A stretch of 64,000 bases of DNA from Actinomycetes bacterium (GTDB lineage Bacteria; Actinomycetota; Acidimicrobiia; Acidimicrobiales; Palsa-688), in assembly GCA_021809105.1 (NCBI GenBank), contig JAKBAM010000005.1, forward strand, positions 64,633 to 128,632, given 5' to 3'. Of the stretch, positions 25,744 through 33,262 are shown one piece after another. The notes beneath the pieces are model-generated. The model searched no databases. It was not told where the DNA came from and worked only from the letters and a program-made list of their open reading frames with translations. The position numbers and the translations under genes were made by a program. Within the stretch, counting starts at the first letter, position 1; the number at the start of each line of letters is the position of its first letter.

Positions 25744-25773
25744 TGTACATAGTTGGTTCCATCTGTGTACACT
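25744..25773 (+). promoter_or_regulatory. -10 box and TGTACA operator pair before the second recombinase
   Basis: TGTACA occurs at 25744 and again at 25766, inside GTGTACAC. TACACT (25768-25773) overlaps the second copy and is 5 nt before ATG 25779, so a leaderless transcript is likely. No clear -35 is seen. The layout parallels the promoter at 16151. Confidence 0.55.
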
Positions 25774-25778
25774 GGATC

Positions 25779-26474
25779 ATGGCCAAGGCCACAGGTCGCC
25801 CCGATCACCCTGTCCGCGCCATCGCTTACACCCGAGTGTCGACCGGGAAGCAGGCTGAAAGCGGCCTAGGGCTCACCGACCAGATCGAGACCATCGAGGC
25901 CGCCGTCGCACGTCGCGGCTGGCAGCTCCTCGACCACGCCGAGGACGCGGGGATCAGCGGCAAGACCGTGGCGAAGCGGCCGGCTCTCGCCGCTGCGCTC
26001 GCGCGCCTGGACCGAGGCGAAGCCGATGTGCTCGTCGCCGCCAAGCTCGACAGGCTCACCAGGTCTGTCTCCGATCTCGCCGGCCTGCTCGACCGAGCCG
26101 CCCGCCACGGTTGGGCTGTCGTGGTCCTCGATGTGGACGTGGACTCGACGACGCCGGCGGGAGAGATGGTGGCCACGATGGTCGGCGCCGCGGCCCAATA
26201 CGAACGCAGGCTGATCGCTGCCCGCACCGCTGCAGCCCACCGGGTGCGCCGAGACCGGGGTGAGCGAGCCGGGCAGGCCCCGCTGCTTCCGGGCGACGTG
26301 CGGGCCCATATCGCCGCCGAGGCCGCCGCCGGCCGCAGCCTCCGATCGATCGCTGCCCAGCTCAACGCCGAGGGTGTCCCGACTGCCCGAGGCGGACGCT
26401 GGCACGCTTCCACGGTGGCGCACGTGGTTCGCTCCGTCGCTCTGGATCGGGAGCTGGCTAGCTCGGCGACTTGA
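25779..26474 (+). CDS. serine recombinase (resolvase family)
   Basis: A 231-residue recombinase. AIAYTRVSTGKQ carries nucleophile S21; DAGISGKTVAKRPALAAAL, LDRLTRSVSDLAGLLDRAA and GEMVATMVGAAAQYERRLIA complete the catalytic domain; GRSLRSIAAQLNAEGVPTAR then a Trp-ended segment make the DNA-binding HTH. It is distinct from the 16188 recombinase, not a recent duplicate. Two small serine recombinases plus a tyrosine integrase in 20 kb is unusual. Confidence 0.92.
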   Translation: MAKATGRPDHPVRAIAYTRVSTGKQAESGLGLTDQIETIEAAVARRGWQLLDHAEDAGISGKTVAKRPALAAALARLDRGEADVLVAAKLDRLTRSVSDLAGLLDRAARHGWAVVVLDVDVDSTTPAGEMVATMVGAAAQYERRLIAARTAAAHRVRRDRGERAGQAPLLPGDVRAHIAAEAAAGRSLRSIAAQLNAEGVPTARGGRWHASTVAHVVRSVALDRELASSAT

Positions 26475-26503
26475 CCGACGACCGTTCTCGGAAGCGCAGC
26501 GCA

Positions 26504-26545
26504 TTGACACTTGACACACTAAGGACGTTATGCGACAGTAGATGC
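26504..26545 (+). promoter_or_regulatory. candidate promoter with doubled TTGACA
   Basis: TTGACA occurs at 26504 and 26511. With the second, a 17-bp spacer leads to GACAGT (26534-26539), 6 nt before ATG 26546. The -35 is consensus and the -10 is weak. The stretch is AT-rich compared with its surroundings. Confidence 0.45.
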
Positions 26546-26845
26546 ATGACAAACACTAGTGACGCTATGGACTCCAAGCCCAAGCCACAGCCGATCGAAA
26601 TGTGGTTGACACAGAAGAACATGGAGGTGTCCTGCACCGTCGCCCGCGAGGACGAGACGACGACGGAGTTGGACGTGCAATCGCTGTCTATCCGCGGGGC
26701 CCAACGGGAGATGACCGGCTGGGCTCTCCGCATGGGTTACGAACCCGTGGGTCGCTGGGTCGCGGAGGTAGAGCCGGACAGCGGTGGCTGGGGGGAGACG
26801 TACCGGCGGTTCCGGCCGACGGCCGCGGCGACGTGGCGGGTGTGA
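26546..26845 (+). CDS. hypothetical protein
   Basis: A 99-residue protein from ATG 26546, acidic and beta-rich: MEVSCTVAREDETTTELDVQ, then GWALRMGYEPVGRWVAEVEP and a Trp/Arg tail. Preceded by a doubled TTGACA. No family recognised. Confidence 0.55.
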   Translation: MTNTSDAMDSKPKPQPIEMWLTQKNMEVSCTVAREDETTTELDVQSLSIRGAQREMTGWALRMGYEPVGRWVAEVEPDSGGWGETYRRFRPTAAATWRV

Positions 26846-26925
26846 AGTACTGACAGCCCCCGCCTCGTCGCCTAGGTTGCGGACTCCAGTCCCCGGCATG
26901 GTGCAGACCGCGACAGACTGGCCGT

Positions 26926-27534
26926 GTGGCCAAGTCCCTGATCCCGCTGTTGGGCGCCACCGCCGTCCAGGCAATCATGAACGCAGCGAACCTGCCCGAA
27001 GCTGGTCTTGCCACCGCAGTCGTAGGTCTCGCTCAAGCGCTCTGGGAACGACGTGGCGACGACTTCGTGAAGGAGACGGTCGCAGCCCATGGCGGGTCGA
27101 CTGAGGAACTCGGGGAACGCCTCCTGAGCAGCGAGCGCTTCGTCGACATGTTTGCCACAGCGCTGCTGGCTGCCCGCCGGACGGACAACGACGAGAAGCG
27201 GGTTGCGATGGCCAGGGTGCTCGGCCAGGCGATGCAGGACGACGCCGACCTCGACGAGGACGCAGCCCTGCTGACTGCTCTCGCTGCGCTGGAGGCTCCG
27301 CACTTCCGGATCCTGAAGACCATGACCGTCACGCCTCCTCCGCCGCCACCGCTGGCCGAGGCCGTCATCTCAGAGCCCTACCGGTCCCAGCTGATCGCTC
27401 AGGGAACACTTGAGCTCGGAGCGTCAGGAACGTGGGAGCCGCACCTCCGAGTATCCGGCGTCACCGCCTTCGGCCACCGGCTCCTGGAATGGGTCCAACG
27501 GGACGGGCCGATCGAGGGGGACGGCGAGTCGTGA
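26926..27534 (+). CDS. hypothetical protein with helical bundle
   Basis: A 202-residue protein starting at GTG 26926. Residues 1-120 are helical (LIPLLGATAVQAIMNAANLP, then FATALLAARRTDNDEKR); a Pro-rich linker TPPPPPPLAEAV separates a C-terminal region ending in FGHRLLEWVQRDGP that looks like a winged helix. Possibly a stress or immunity protein, but I cannot place it. Coupled to the next gene by GTGA. Confidence 0.6.
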   Translation: MAKSLIPLLGATAVQAIMNAANLPEAGLATAVVGLAQALWERRGDDFVKETVAAHGGSTEELGERLLSSERFVDMFATALLAARRTDNDEKRVAMARVLGQAMQDDADLDEDAALLTALAALEAPHFRILKTMTVTPPPPPPLAEAVISEPYRSQLIAQGTLELGASGTWEPHLRVSGVTAFGHRLLEWVQRDGPIEGDGES

Positions 27535-27845
27535 TCAACCGGCAGGCGGTTCGGCTTGCAGCGCTCACGGGCATCGAGCCGGCAGAAGCGGCGGCGCTTC
27601 GATGGGGTGACGTCGACTGGCTCCGAGGCCGCCTGGTCCTCGCTGTGCGCCTCGCTGACGGTCCGACGCTTGCCCTAGAGGCCGTCGACCCTCAGCGGGC
27701 GGTACCGGTCGACTGGGAGACGCTACGCCTCCTCGAACGACAGCACGGGGTTGTCGTAGGCCTCGGCGCCGTCGACGGGCCAGCCCGGTTCGTGTTCCCC
27801 GACCTCGACGCCTGCCCGCTCGGATCGGTGCCGCTGTCACCGTAG
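27531..27845 (+). CDS. orphan degenerate tyrosine-recombinase catalytic-domain fragment
   Basis: A 104-residue product from GTG 27531. AALTGIEPAEAAALRWGDVD WLRGRLVLAVRL copies the box I region of tyrosine recombinases (usual TGLRRGELLALRWSDVD), but the catalytic Arg is replaced (IEPAE). RAVPVDWETLRLLERQ and FVFPDLDACPL match the next strands and loop. The HxxR and Tyr boxes are absent. It may be a decayed integrase or a DNA-binding domain kept for another use. Confidence 0.5.
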   Translation: MINRQAVRLAALTGIEPAEAAALRWGDVDWLRGRLVLAVRLADGPTLALEAVDPQRAVPVDWETLRLLERQHGVVVGLGAVDGPARFVFPDLDACPLGSVPLSP

Positions 27846-27937
27846 GCGGTTCAACGCTCGCCGTTCGGGGCGACTGTGGCAAAACGTCCGACAGTCACGG
27901 TGCCTGTCGCACCGTTCGGTCAGACTGGGACGCAAAC

Positions 27938-27971
27938 GGCCCGGCAGGTGGCTCCACTCACCTACCGGGCC
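27938..27971. other. strong hairpin between integrase remnants
   Basis: GGCCCGG-c-AGGT pairs with ACCT-a-CCGGGCC, an 11-bp stem with one mismatch and a 10-nt loop. Further dyads lie just upstream (CGGTGC/GCACCG and GACTGT/ACAGTC, 27868-27921). No T-run. Part of a 190-bp gap without a gene. Confidence 0.5.
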
Positions 27972-28036
27972 AAGGACGACACCCAGGAGGAGGTGCCATC
28001 CGTGGCCGAGGTTATGCAACAGGGTGCGACGAACGG

Positions 28037-28567
28037 GTGACCGGTCGCCGGCACTTCGGCTCGACCCGCAAGCTCCCATCCGGTAGGTGGCAGGCGGGGT
28101 ATTGGCACAACGGGACACGGCACGTCGCACCCCGGACGTTCCCGGCCAAAGCTGACGCCCAGGCGTGGCTGTCGGCCGTCGAGACCGACGTCAACCGAGG
28201 CGCCTGGGTCGATCCATCTGGCGGCCGCCTGACCGTCGCGCAGCTGGCGAGCCGGTGGCTGGCCAGCAACCCGACCAAGCGAGCCAGTAGCCGAGTGCGC
28301 GACGACGTCGTCCTCCGCCTCCACGTCCTGCCGTCGCTCGGCGACATCACGCTCGCCAGTGTCACCCCGGCCGAAATCCAGGCCCTGGTAAACGCCTGGG
28401 CCGTCGAACATGCCCCATCGACCGTCGGCAGGCAGTACTCGGCGCTGCGGGCCATGTTCACCTACGCCGCGGCCTCCGACCTGATCTCCCGCACCCCGTG
28501 CCCTGGGACCGGCGGCGCCGGCCGTCATTGCGGCAGACGTGGAGTTCCGCCTCACGTGCGCGATTAG
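28037..28567 (+). pseudogene. truncated tyrosine integrase (N-terminal half only)
   Basis: GTG 28037 opens an Arm-DNA-binding-like start (STRKLPSGRWQAGYWHNGTR) and a SAM-like core-binding domain (LTVAQLASRWLASNPTKR through TVGRQYSALRAMFTYAAASD LISRTPC). The frame then drifts into unrelated sequence and stops; the entire catalytic domain is missing. It is a remnant of a second integrase near the right end, perhaps from an older insertion at the same tRNA. Confidence 0.8.
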
Positions 28568-28700
28568 GAGCATCTGGAGCGACGACCAGCTGGCCTCCGG
28601 GGTCTGAGGACGAGGCGACTGGTTGGCTCGCCGATGGGCTGGCTCAGTACGAGGCGGTCGCGGACCGGACCGGTGAGCTGTTCCCGGTAGATCTGACTCC

Positions 28701-28722
28701 CGGGCAGCGATAGGGCAGCGAT
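28701..28722. repeat. right arm-site pair (CGGGCAGCGAT, AGGGCAGCGAT)
   Basis: Two 11-bp copies in tandem, 118 bp inside attR, matching the two tandem pairs inside attL in sequence, spacing and orientation. Between them and attR no gene is visible. Confidence 0.7.
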
Positions 28723-28839
28723 CCCCCCATCGGTCCCGTCAGGTCGACGTCGGCCGGGATCGGTCCGCTGGCCACGAAAGTCCAGGTCACAGCGGTGGGC
28801 GTCGGTCGGCGGCGTCAGACATCGGTGGCTACCGTCACC

Positions 28840-28882
28840 CTCATAACCCGAAGGTCGTTGGTTCAAATCCAACCCCCGCCAC
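28840..28882. repeat. attR core (43-bp direct repeat)
   Basis: Perfect copy of 8907-8949. It has only the anticodon loop and 3' half of tRNA-fMet, with unrelated sequence to its left, so it marks the element's right junction. The last codons and stop of the serine integrase lie antisense within it. Confidence 0.95.
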
Positions 28883-30527
28883 CACATAGCTCCAGCTGGG
28901 CGTGGACTAGTTCCCGCCCGGTTGGAGCTTCTTTTTCGTATTTGATGCTGAGGCCGAGCGCTCGGTAGAGGGCTGCTCGGTCGATGCGATCCGCCGCGGC
29001 CAGGAGCTCGACGAGTCCTCTGGCTTGGGTGAGCACAGCCCGCAGGTCGGGTTCGGTCAGTTGGGTCGGTCGCTCGTGCGATCGAACCCAACGTTCGATG
29101 ACGGATCTGGCGGCCATGATGTCGTTCTGGATCTGGCGGGTCTGCCCGGCGGCGAGGGTGGGGTCCATGCCGGCACGGACGGCCGCAAGGATTCGGTCCA
29201 GTTCTACTGCGAGACGGTGCTCTCGGTTGCGTGCTTGGGTCACGTCCGCGGGTTCGGTGTCGGCCTTTTCGTCCGCGGTCAGGATGGCAGCCACGGTGGC
29301 ATCGAGGTGGTCGGGGTCGGTGAGGAACCTGAGCCACTTGTCGACGGCGGCAAGGATGCGTTCTTCGCGGACCGTGTACGTGGGGGGGTGCCCGGGGGCC
29401 GAAGGCGTGGCGTAGTCGGGCCGGGTCGCCGAGCAGCGGTAGTAGGGCTTGTTCTTGGCGGTGTTGCCGGACATGGACTTTCCACAATGCGCACATCGGA
29501 TTGCCCCGGAGAGCAGGTACTGGCCCGGCTCGGAACGCTGCCGCCGACGGCCGTTGCCGTGGGTATTGGTGATGCGTTTGTTGACCCGCTCGAAAAGCTC
29601 GTTGGGCACGAGTGCCGGCCACGAGGGCTGTTCCGACCACGCCCAGGCCTCTGGGTCCTGCCATCGTTGGCGGGAGGTCGTGCCGAGGGCGGGGTCGCGG
29701 GTGTCGAGGAGTTCGTCGTGACGGCGTTGGCGTCCGGCGACCTGGTGGCCGAGATAGCGAGGGTTGATGAGGATGGCGCGCACCGCAGATCCACCCCAGA
29801 CCCCGGCGGAGCGCGGGTGTCGGACGGGTCCTACCTCGCCGGGGCTCAGGATGCCTTCAGTTTCGAGCCGTTGTGCGATGGAGCGGTAGCCGACGCCAGC
29901 GTCGTACAGGTCGAAGATGCGTCGGACGACGGGCGCGGTGTCTGGATCGGGTTCAAGGGTGCGGAGCTGTGCGCCCGCCGATGCCTTGGCGCGGTTGGGG
30001 TGGGGGACGCCGGTATCGACGACTCGGTAGCCGTAGTTGGGCCGACCGCCGAGCCATCTTCCGTCGGCGGCGAGGGCTAGGGCGGCGGCTCTGGTGCGGT
30101 GCTGGATGCGCCGCCGCTCGGCCTTGGACAACCCACCGAAGAGACTCATGACGAGGTCGTGAGCCTCACTGTCGGGGTCGACCGCGCCCCCGATCTCGGG
30201 CACCCACAGCTCGACACCGAAATGGGACAGGACGGGGAACACCAATTGGAACTGCGGGCCGGAGAAGGCTCGCTGGGGTTCGCCAATCACAAGTCGCTTC
30301 CATCCGCGGCCCGGGTCGGCCACGTCGGTGAGGAGGCGGCTGGCTTCGGGGCGACGACTCCAGGGCAGCGACCGGCTCACGTTGATGTCGTGATACACGG
30401 CGGTGATACTCCCGGCGTGCGGGACTATCAGCTGATTGGCAAGGGCGAGCTGCCAGCGCTTTGAGTCTTCCGGCGATTGGTTGTCTTCGGTGCTGGTGCG
30501 TACGTAGGCGGCGAATGGCTCGGTCAT
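28863..30527 (-). CDS. large serine integrase
   Basis: A 554-residue large serine recombinase. Catalytic domain: YVRTSTEDNQ with nucleophile S12, then VIGEPQRAFSGPQF and LFGGLSKAERRRIQHRTRAA. The Recombinase domain follows (GYRSIAQRLETEGI, then AVRAILINPRYLGHQV), then a zinc ribbon (CAHCGKSMSGN...YYRC) near 345 and a coiled-coil region. ATG 30527 is chosen because the catalytic strand begins right after it and it overlaps the upstream stop; the longer frame upstream has no homology. The stop lies inside attR. Confidence 0.94.
   Translation of the reverse strand: MTEPFAAYVRTSTEDNQSPEDSKRWQLALANQLIVPHAGSITAVYHDINVSRSLPWSRRPEASRLLTDVADPGRGWKRLVIGEPQRAFSGPQFQLVFPVLSHFGVELWVPEIGGAVDPDSEAHDLVMSLFGGLSKAERRRIQHRTRAAALALAADGRWLGGRPNYGYRVVDTGVPHPNRAKASAGAQLRTLEPDPDTAPVVRRIFDLYDAGVGYRSIAQRLETEGILSPGEVGPVRHPRSAGVWGGSAVRAILINPRYLGHQVAGRQRRHDELLDTRDPALGTTSRQRWQDPEAWAWSEQPSWPALVPNELFERVNKRITNTHGNGRRRQRSEPGQYLLSGAIRCAHCGKSMSGNTAKNKPYYRCSATRPDYATPSAPGHPPTYTVREERILAAVDKWLRFLTDPDHLDATVAAILTADEKADTEPADVTQARNREHRLAVELDRILAAVRAGMDPTLAAGQTRQIQNDIMAARSVIERWVRSHERPTQLTEPDLRAVLTQARGLVELLAAADRIDRAALYRALGLSIKYEKEAPTGRELVHAQLELCGGGGWI
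28888..28936 (+). terminator. original tRNA-fMet terminator, now beyond attR
   Basis: AGCTCCA and TGGAGCT, with inner GGGCG/CGCCC pairing, are followed by TCTTTTT. It sits just past the tRNA-derived attR and would have ended tRNA transcription before the 20-kb element inserted. It lies inside the coding region of the serine integrase on the other strand. Confidence 0.75.
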
Positions 30528-30754
30528 GAGCGAGAGCTTCCCTCCACAGGGGGACCGATTGCGAGGACACCTTGTTTCGCTGATCCGTCGGCCCGAGACG
30601 CCCGTGCGAGGTGAGCGCGAACGACGCGTGCCAGGATCGCCGCCGCTTCCGGAGGGAGCGTCAACGCCCCCGCATTTTCGGCGATCAGGCGAATCTCGTC
30701 GAGGCTCCCGGCAACTGGCCCGTGCTGGGGCGCTGCACGCTTGGCGCTCGTCAC
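30524..30754 (-). CDS. small protein coupled to the serine integrase
   Basis: GTG 30754 overlaps the upstream methyltransferase stop (GTGA) and its own stop overlaps the integrase ATG (ATGA). The 76-residue product has one good helix pair (SLDEIRLIAENAGALTLPPEAA, then ILARVVRAHLARAS). Its place directly before the integrase makes it a candidate directionality factor or accessory protein; no family is recognised. Confidence 0.6.
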   Translation of the reverse strand: MTSAKRAAPQHGPVAGSLDEIRLIAENAGALTLPPEAAAILARVVRAHLARASRADGSAKQGVLAIGPPVEGSSRS

Positions 30755-31596
30755 CGTCGGGTCCGAAGCCGCCAAACCAACAAGTCTTCATGAGCCGTGA
30801 CCGAACGGGCCACGCCGCCGGCGCGAGCCTTACGGACCTGTTCGAGGGCGAAGAACGACGACCGGGGAACGAGGTGGTCGTCTCGAAGCGCGGCGAGGAG
30901 GGCGACGTTGCGCTCGTAGAGGACGAGGCCCGCTTCCTCACCGACGGTCACGAGGGCACCGGGCAAGTCGATGAGCTGACCGGCGCGCCACCAGGGGCGC
31001 ACGGTCATGGCGACGACCCCGTCAGGGCGCAGCAGTTGGGCCGCTCCTCGCAGCACGGTGCGCATGGCGTCGAGGAGGCCGGCGAGCCCGACATGGGCGA
31101 GGTTCGCTGGGTCGGTCGAGTACCGGTCGTGTTCTTTGCGGACGCCTTGGCCGGGAGTGGCGGTGACCCGGCCGTGGAGGGATGGCCCGTAGGGCGGGGA
31201 GGTGAGAACCAGGGCGACGAGCCCCCGGACGGCCGGGTCGACCAGGCTGGCCATGGACCGCCCGTCCCCGCAGATCACCTCGCCGTGGCCGCTGGCGCCT
31301 TGGGTGAGGGCGAGGGCGAGGTTGGCTTCGGCGAGTTCGGCCCAGCGGGGCTCGTACTCGATGCCGATGGCGTCGCGTCCTTGGTGCACCGCCTCGACGA
31401 GCGTCGTTCCTACGCCGGCCATGGGGTCGACGCAGAGATCACCGGGTCGGGTGTAAGTAGCGATAGCCCGTGCCGCGATGGCCGGGAGCATCTTGGCCGG
31501 GTGGACGCCAGATACCTCGAGATACCGGCCGGCCCGCTGGGCGCGGGCGGTGCGCTGAGCGGTGGGCCACACCGACAGGGGGAGCTCAATGGGCAT
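30751..31596 (-). CDS. SPPY-type DNA methyltransferase
   Basis: A 281-residue AdoMet-dependent amino-methyltransferase. The AdoMet motif is DPMAGVGTTLVEA and the catalytic motif is LTSPPYGP (SPPY), as in N4-cytosine and beta-class N6-adenine enzymes. ATG 31596 overlaps the end of its paralogue by 11 bp. No restriction nuclease is in the operon, so it may protect or regulate the element, for example at transfer. Confidence 0.85.
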   Translation of the reverse strand: MPIELPLSVWPTAQRTARAQRAGRYLEVSGVHPAKMLPAIAARAIATYTRPGDLCVDPMAGVGTTLVEAVHQGRDAIGIEYEPRWAELAEANLALALTQGASGHGEVICGDGRSMASLVDPAVRGLVALVLTSPPYGPSLHGRVTATPGQGVRKEHDRYSTDPANLAHVGLAGLLDAMRTVLRGAAQLLRPDGVVAMTVRPWWRAGQLIDLPGALVTVGEEAGLVLYERNVALLAALRDDHLVPRSSFFALEQVRKARAGGVARSVTAHEDLLVWRLRTRR

Positions 31597-32491
31597 CGGG
31601 TACCTCCGGTCGACGAAAGGCCAAACAGTCCTCGTGCACCGTGAGATGGGCGGGTTCGCCTCGGGCCCGTGACTTGCGGACTTGGGTGGTCTGCCAGAAC
31701 GACGGCCGGGCCACAAGGTCCCCGTCGCGGATCGCCGCGTGAAGGGCGATGACGTGGGCGAGGTACGTGAACCCGGCTCGACGGGCGAGGACGCTGGTGA
31801 GACCGGCCAGGTCGAGGGTCCGGCCCCCTCGTCGGGAGTGCTTGGTCACCGTGACGAGCACCCCGCCGGGCCGCAACAGGGCGAAGCAGCCGGCGTAGAT
31901 GTCGGCCATGGCCGCCTCGTAGGCGGCGCCACGGGCGTGACCGAGGTTGGACCTGTCGGTGGAGTAGTTCCGCTCGTCCGACGGGCACAGGTCGCCGCCC
32001 GATCCCCAGTTGGCCTTGGCCATGTTCCCGACGTCGCACGCGTACGGCGGGGAGGTGCAGACCAGGTCGACGGTGCCGGCCAGGTCGCCGAGGACGTCGC
32101 CGAGCTTGCGGGCGTCCCCGACCCGGATCTCGGCCAGCGGCCGGCGGCCTGGGTCGAGGATGTGGTCGATGTTGGCTCGGGCGACGTCGGCCCAGCGGGG
32201 CTCGACCTCGACGCCGACGGCGCGCCGGTCGAGGGCGGCGGCCTCGACGACGGTGGTCCCGATGCCGGCCATGACATCCACCACGAGGGAGCCGGGGGTG
32301 GAGTACTCGGTGACGATGCGCCGGGCGAGCTCGGGGAGCATCTTGGCTGGGTGTTGGGCGCACTCGGGCAGGTAGCGGCCGGCTCGCTGGTACTGGGCTG
32401 AGGTCTGGGCCACGGGCCAGACGGCCAGCGGCACGACGGGACGAGACGGTGTGGGACGGGCGGCACTACGGGGGGTGGTGGGTGTGGTCAT
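31586..32491 (-). CDS. SPPY-type DNA methyltransferase, paralogue
   Basis: A 301-residue paralogue of the next gene: both open with PLAVWPVAQTS / PLSVWPTAQRT, then QRAGRYL and HPAKMLP. AdoMet motif DVMAGIGTTVVEA, catalytic motif CTSPPYACD. ATG 32491 is used; 32512 is an alternative. It heads the leftward operon methyltransferase-methyltransferase-small protein-serine integrase, driven from the region shared with the divergent winged-helix gene. Confidence 0.85.
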   Translation of the reverse strand: MTTPTTPRSAARPTPSRPVVPLAVWPVAQTSAQYQRAGRYLPECAQHPAKMLPELARRIVTEYSTPGSLVVDVMAGIGTTVVEAAALDRRAVGVEVEPRWADVARANIDHILDPGRRPLAEIRVGDARKLGDVLGDLAGTVDLVCTSPPYACDVGNMAKANWGSGGDLCPSDERNYSTDRSNLGHARGAAYEAAMADIYAGCFALLRPGGVLVTVTKHSRRGGRTLDLAGLTSVLARRAGFTYLAHVIALHAAIRDGDLVARPSFWQTTQVRKSRARGEPAHLTVHEDCLAFRRPEVPDAH

Positions 32492-32522
32492 GGGCGGCCC
32501 ACGACCGAACAAGCGTCACCTA

Positions 32523-32557
32523 AAGAACAAGGGGTCCGGCCCTCTTTTTCTACAAAC
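32523..32557. repeat. 35-bp inverted repeat, left copy
   Basis: This stretch, opening AAGAACAAGGGGT and ending CTTTTTCTACAAAC, matches the reverse complement of 34309-34343 at about 31 of 36 aligned positions. It lies in the divergent promoter region. Read on the plus strand it has a short GC stem followed by T5, so a terminator role is possible, but no plus-strand gene precedes it. Confidence 0.65.
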
Positions 32558-32634
32558 CCCCGAGATCACCCCCAGCTCATTCATATTCTCCGGCACGTCG
32601 GAAAAGGTCGGCACATGGCCTTGAGATGGAGCCG

Positions 32635-32670
32635 GAGACGGAGGTAGCTCCTCCGAGACGGAAGTAACTC
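32635..32670. repeat. tandem 16-bp repeats before the winged-helix gene
   Basis: GAGACGGAGGTAGCTC (32635) and GAGACGGAAGTAACTC (32655) are 14/16 identical with a 20-bp step, close to two helix turns, and end 18 bp before ATG 32689. They look like operators for a regulator of this divergent region. Confidence 0.6.
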
Positions 32671-32688
32671 GACCCGAAAGGAGCCACC

Positions 32689-33213
32689 ATGGCAACCACG
32701 CAGAAGGTCTCACCCGAGCAGATCCTCAAAGTCCTCACCACCCACCCGGGGGCGACCTCGTCGGAACTGGCCGAGGTCCTCGGGATCGGCCAGTCGACCG
32801 CGGCCAAGCACCTCGCCACCCTCGAATCAGCGGGCACGGCCCGCCGGGAGCCCGGTGGGCGCGAGGGTGGTCGGCGCCTGGCCGACCGGTGGAGCACCAC
32901 GACGCCGGCCCCCGACGACACCGCCCCCGACGACGTCGTGGCGGAGGTGACCGGTGACGCCTCGGCCGACGACAGCACGGGTGGCGGGCCGGCCCGTTCG
33001 ACGGACCGGCTCGGCCGGGGGGCGCTGGGCGTCCTGGTGCGCGAGTACCTGGCGGGCCGGCCCGGTGAGGACCTCGGTCCGACCCAGATCGGCAAGGCCC
33101 TCGGCCGCTCCCAGGGGGCGGTGTCCAATGTCCTGGCCCGCTTGGAGGCCGAGGGCGAGGCACGACTGGTGACCGCCTCGCCTCGCCGCTACCGGATCGT
33201 CGAATCCGGATAG
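32689..33213 (+). CDS. double winged-helix transcriptional regulator
   Basis: A 174-residue protein with two winged-helix domains: residues ~8-60 (HPGATSSELAEVLGIGQSTA AKHLATLE) and ~105-170 (LGPTQIGKALGRSQGAVSNVLARLEAEGEARL), joined by an acidic Asp/Ala linker. AAAGGAG precedes ATG 32689. It lies between tandem operator-like repeats and a palindrome array and is probably the regulator of the divergent integrase operon and of the transfer genes. Confidence 0.82.
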   Translation: MATTQKVSPEQILKVLTTHPGATSSELAEVLGIGQSTAAKHLATLESAGTARREPGGREGGRRLADRWSTTTPAPDDTAPDDVVAEVTGDASADDSTGGGPARSTDRLGRGALGVLVREYLAGRPGEDLGPTQIGKALGRSQGAVSNVLARLEAEGEARLVTASPRRYRIVESG

Positions 33214-33262
33214 CCCGGCCCCCAGGAGTCCGTCCCCGCGGCGTCGAACCCCGGGGGGTGCG

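Noticed and set aside
28564-29664. Minus-strand frame of 366 codons containing GLDLNQRPSGYEG
   Set aside because: Same tRNA-antisense artefact at attR, with the rest a shadow of the serine integrase.
29025-30080. 351-codon plus-strand frame opposite the serine integrase
   Set aside because: Shadow of a gene with catalytic motifs on the other strand.
30541-30941. N-terminal extension of the serine integrase frame to 30941
   Set aside because: The extension has no homology, overlaps two coupled genes, and the conserved catalytic strand starts right after ATG 30527.
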